Shown in pieces: positions 22,310-22,711 of a stretch of 22,711 bases of DNA. The notes below the pieces were generated by a model. The model was not told the origin of the DNA. It did not search any database and was given only the letters and a program-made list of their open reading frames with translations. The translations under genes were made by a program, and so were the position numbers. Numbering within the stretch: the stretch's first letter is position 1; every line of letters starts with the position of its first letter. The stretch comes from SYFY01 sp031385325 (GTDB lineage Bacteria; Pseudomonadota; Gammaproteobacteria; Pseudomonadales; Azotimanducaceae): assembly GCA_031385325.1 (NCBI GenBank), contig JANNBJ010000083.1, forward strand, positions 1 to 22,711, given 5' to 3'.

Positions 22310-22711
22310 ATGAAACCAGTATTCGTGTTCGTCGATATGCTTGAAGATTTCTTCGCTTCACCGCCGCTGTCGGATCGTAGACTCGACATATGCAGGGCTA
22401 TCAATGATCTAGCTGAGTTTGCAAGAGAACATGAATATCCGATCGTTTGGATTCGGCAGGAGTTCCAGCCTGATCTTAGCGACGCATATCTCTCAATGCG
22501 AGACACTGGCAATCGCATCACGATTAGAGGAACTGGAGGCAGCGATCTGCTTGCGGAGCTCAAGCAGTCTCCCAACGATCGTGAGATCGTAAAAAAGAGG
22601 TACAGCGGGTTCTTTGGAACTGGGCTAGCGAAACTCTTGGCTGAGCTCAGTTGCGACAAAATCGTTCTAGGCGGAGTGAATACGCACGCATGCATCCGAG
22701 CAACTGCGGTT
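22310..22711 (+). CDS. Isochorismatase-like cysteine hydrolase (cassette 3, partial at 3' end)
   Basis: 134 codons are open to the window end, so the gene is truncated by the window and not by mutation. The N-terminus MKPVFVFVDMLEDF has the catalytic Asp9 of the family. The Lys of the triad lies in VKKRYSGFFGT, and the nucleophile Cys in GGVNTHACIRAT, close to the GVxTxxCV motif of isochorismatase-like hydrolases. Members cleave isochorismate, nicotinamide or N-carbamoyl compounds; the substrate here is unknown. The ATG at 22310 has GGAAAGG just upstream and lies 18 nt after attC2. It is the third cassette; its attC is outside the window. Confidence 0.88.
   Translation, partial: MKPVFVFVDMLEDFFASPPLSDRRLDICRAINDLAEFAREHEYPIVWIRQEFQPDLSDAYLSMRDTGNRITIRGTGGSDLLAELKQSPNDREIVKKRYSGFFGTGLAKLLAELSCDKIVLGGVNTHACIRATAV

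Larger units (their letters stand above)
19478..22711. mobile_element. Integron: intI, attI region and at least three gene cassettes
   Basis: IntI reads leftward. To its right lie cassettes reading rightward, each ORF followed by an attC, which is the standard integron layout. If recombination is at G/TT of the core sites, cassette 1 would be about 20649-21303, cassette 2 is 21304-22285, and cassette 3 begins at 22286 and runs past the window end. The two attC sites share a long central motif, as in chromosomal integrons. By eye, cassettes 2 and 3 are more AT-rich than the rest of the window. Confidence 0.88.

Noticed and set aside
22173..22695. Minus-strand ORFs over attC2 and cassette 3
   Set aside because: They are antisense to the isochorismatase-like frame, whose catalytic Asp, Lys and Cys are all in order on the plus strand.

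Overview
The window looks like a chromosomal segment of a free-living gammaproteobacterium, probably an uncultured marine or soil lineage. This rests on the gene content: a csrA of gammaproteobacterial type, an NfeD/QmcA-like pair, an HtpX close to the E. coli length, a methylmalonyl-CoA mutase of exactly the Sbm length (714 aa), several secreted or lipid-linked enzymes, and a standard-orientation integron at the right end. The genus cannot be named from the sequence alone.

Left part (1-8.7 kb): a coiled-coil/helix-hairpin-helix protein is divergent from htpX, which has a candidate heat-shock promoter. Two alpha/beta hydrolases follow (an esterase-D-like enzyme and a secreted epoxide-hydrolase-like enzyme), then a convergent NmrA-type oxidoreductase. 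Next come a small lipoprotein and a CDP-alcohol phosphatidyltransferase that overlap by four bases. On the minus strand, csrA, a class C beta-lactamase-like serine hydrolase and a flippase/LPG-synthase-like membrane protein form a tight cluster with start/stop overlaps.

Middle part (8.6-19.4 kb): an amidohydrolase-2 enzyme and an exported right-handed beta-helix protein lie on the plus strand. Convergent to them is the minus-strand run M20 peptidase - NfeD - SPFH protein. A non-coding gap containing four tandem 21-bp units precedes a plus-strand run of an F420-type luciferase-like oxidoreductase, a B12-dependent methylmalonyl-CoA mutase (2 bp apart) and an acylating CoA-dependent aldehyde dehydrogenase of the sulfoacetaldehyde type. 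The run ends at a textbook rho-independent terminator. Together these suggest CoA-linked carbon (possibly organosulfonate) catabolism, but the joint pathway is inference.

Right part (19.4-22.7 kb): an integron, the most notable structure in the window. The integrase gene has the IntI-specific insertion and all catalytic boxes, but is interrupted by one in-frame amber codon at codon 185. It is divergent from an array of at least three cassettes: a GFA/CENP-V-type zinc protein, an unrecognised five-TM protein, and an isochorismatase-like hydrolase cut by the window end. Two complete attC sites of about 100 bp (21210-21309 and 22193-22291) have canonical end boxes, a bulged G at matching positions, and a nearly identical 31-nt central hairpin. 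This is what a sedentary chromosomal integron with related attC sites looks like. No CRISPR, rRNA, tRNA or insertion sequence was recognised.
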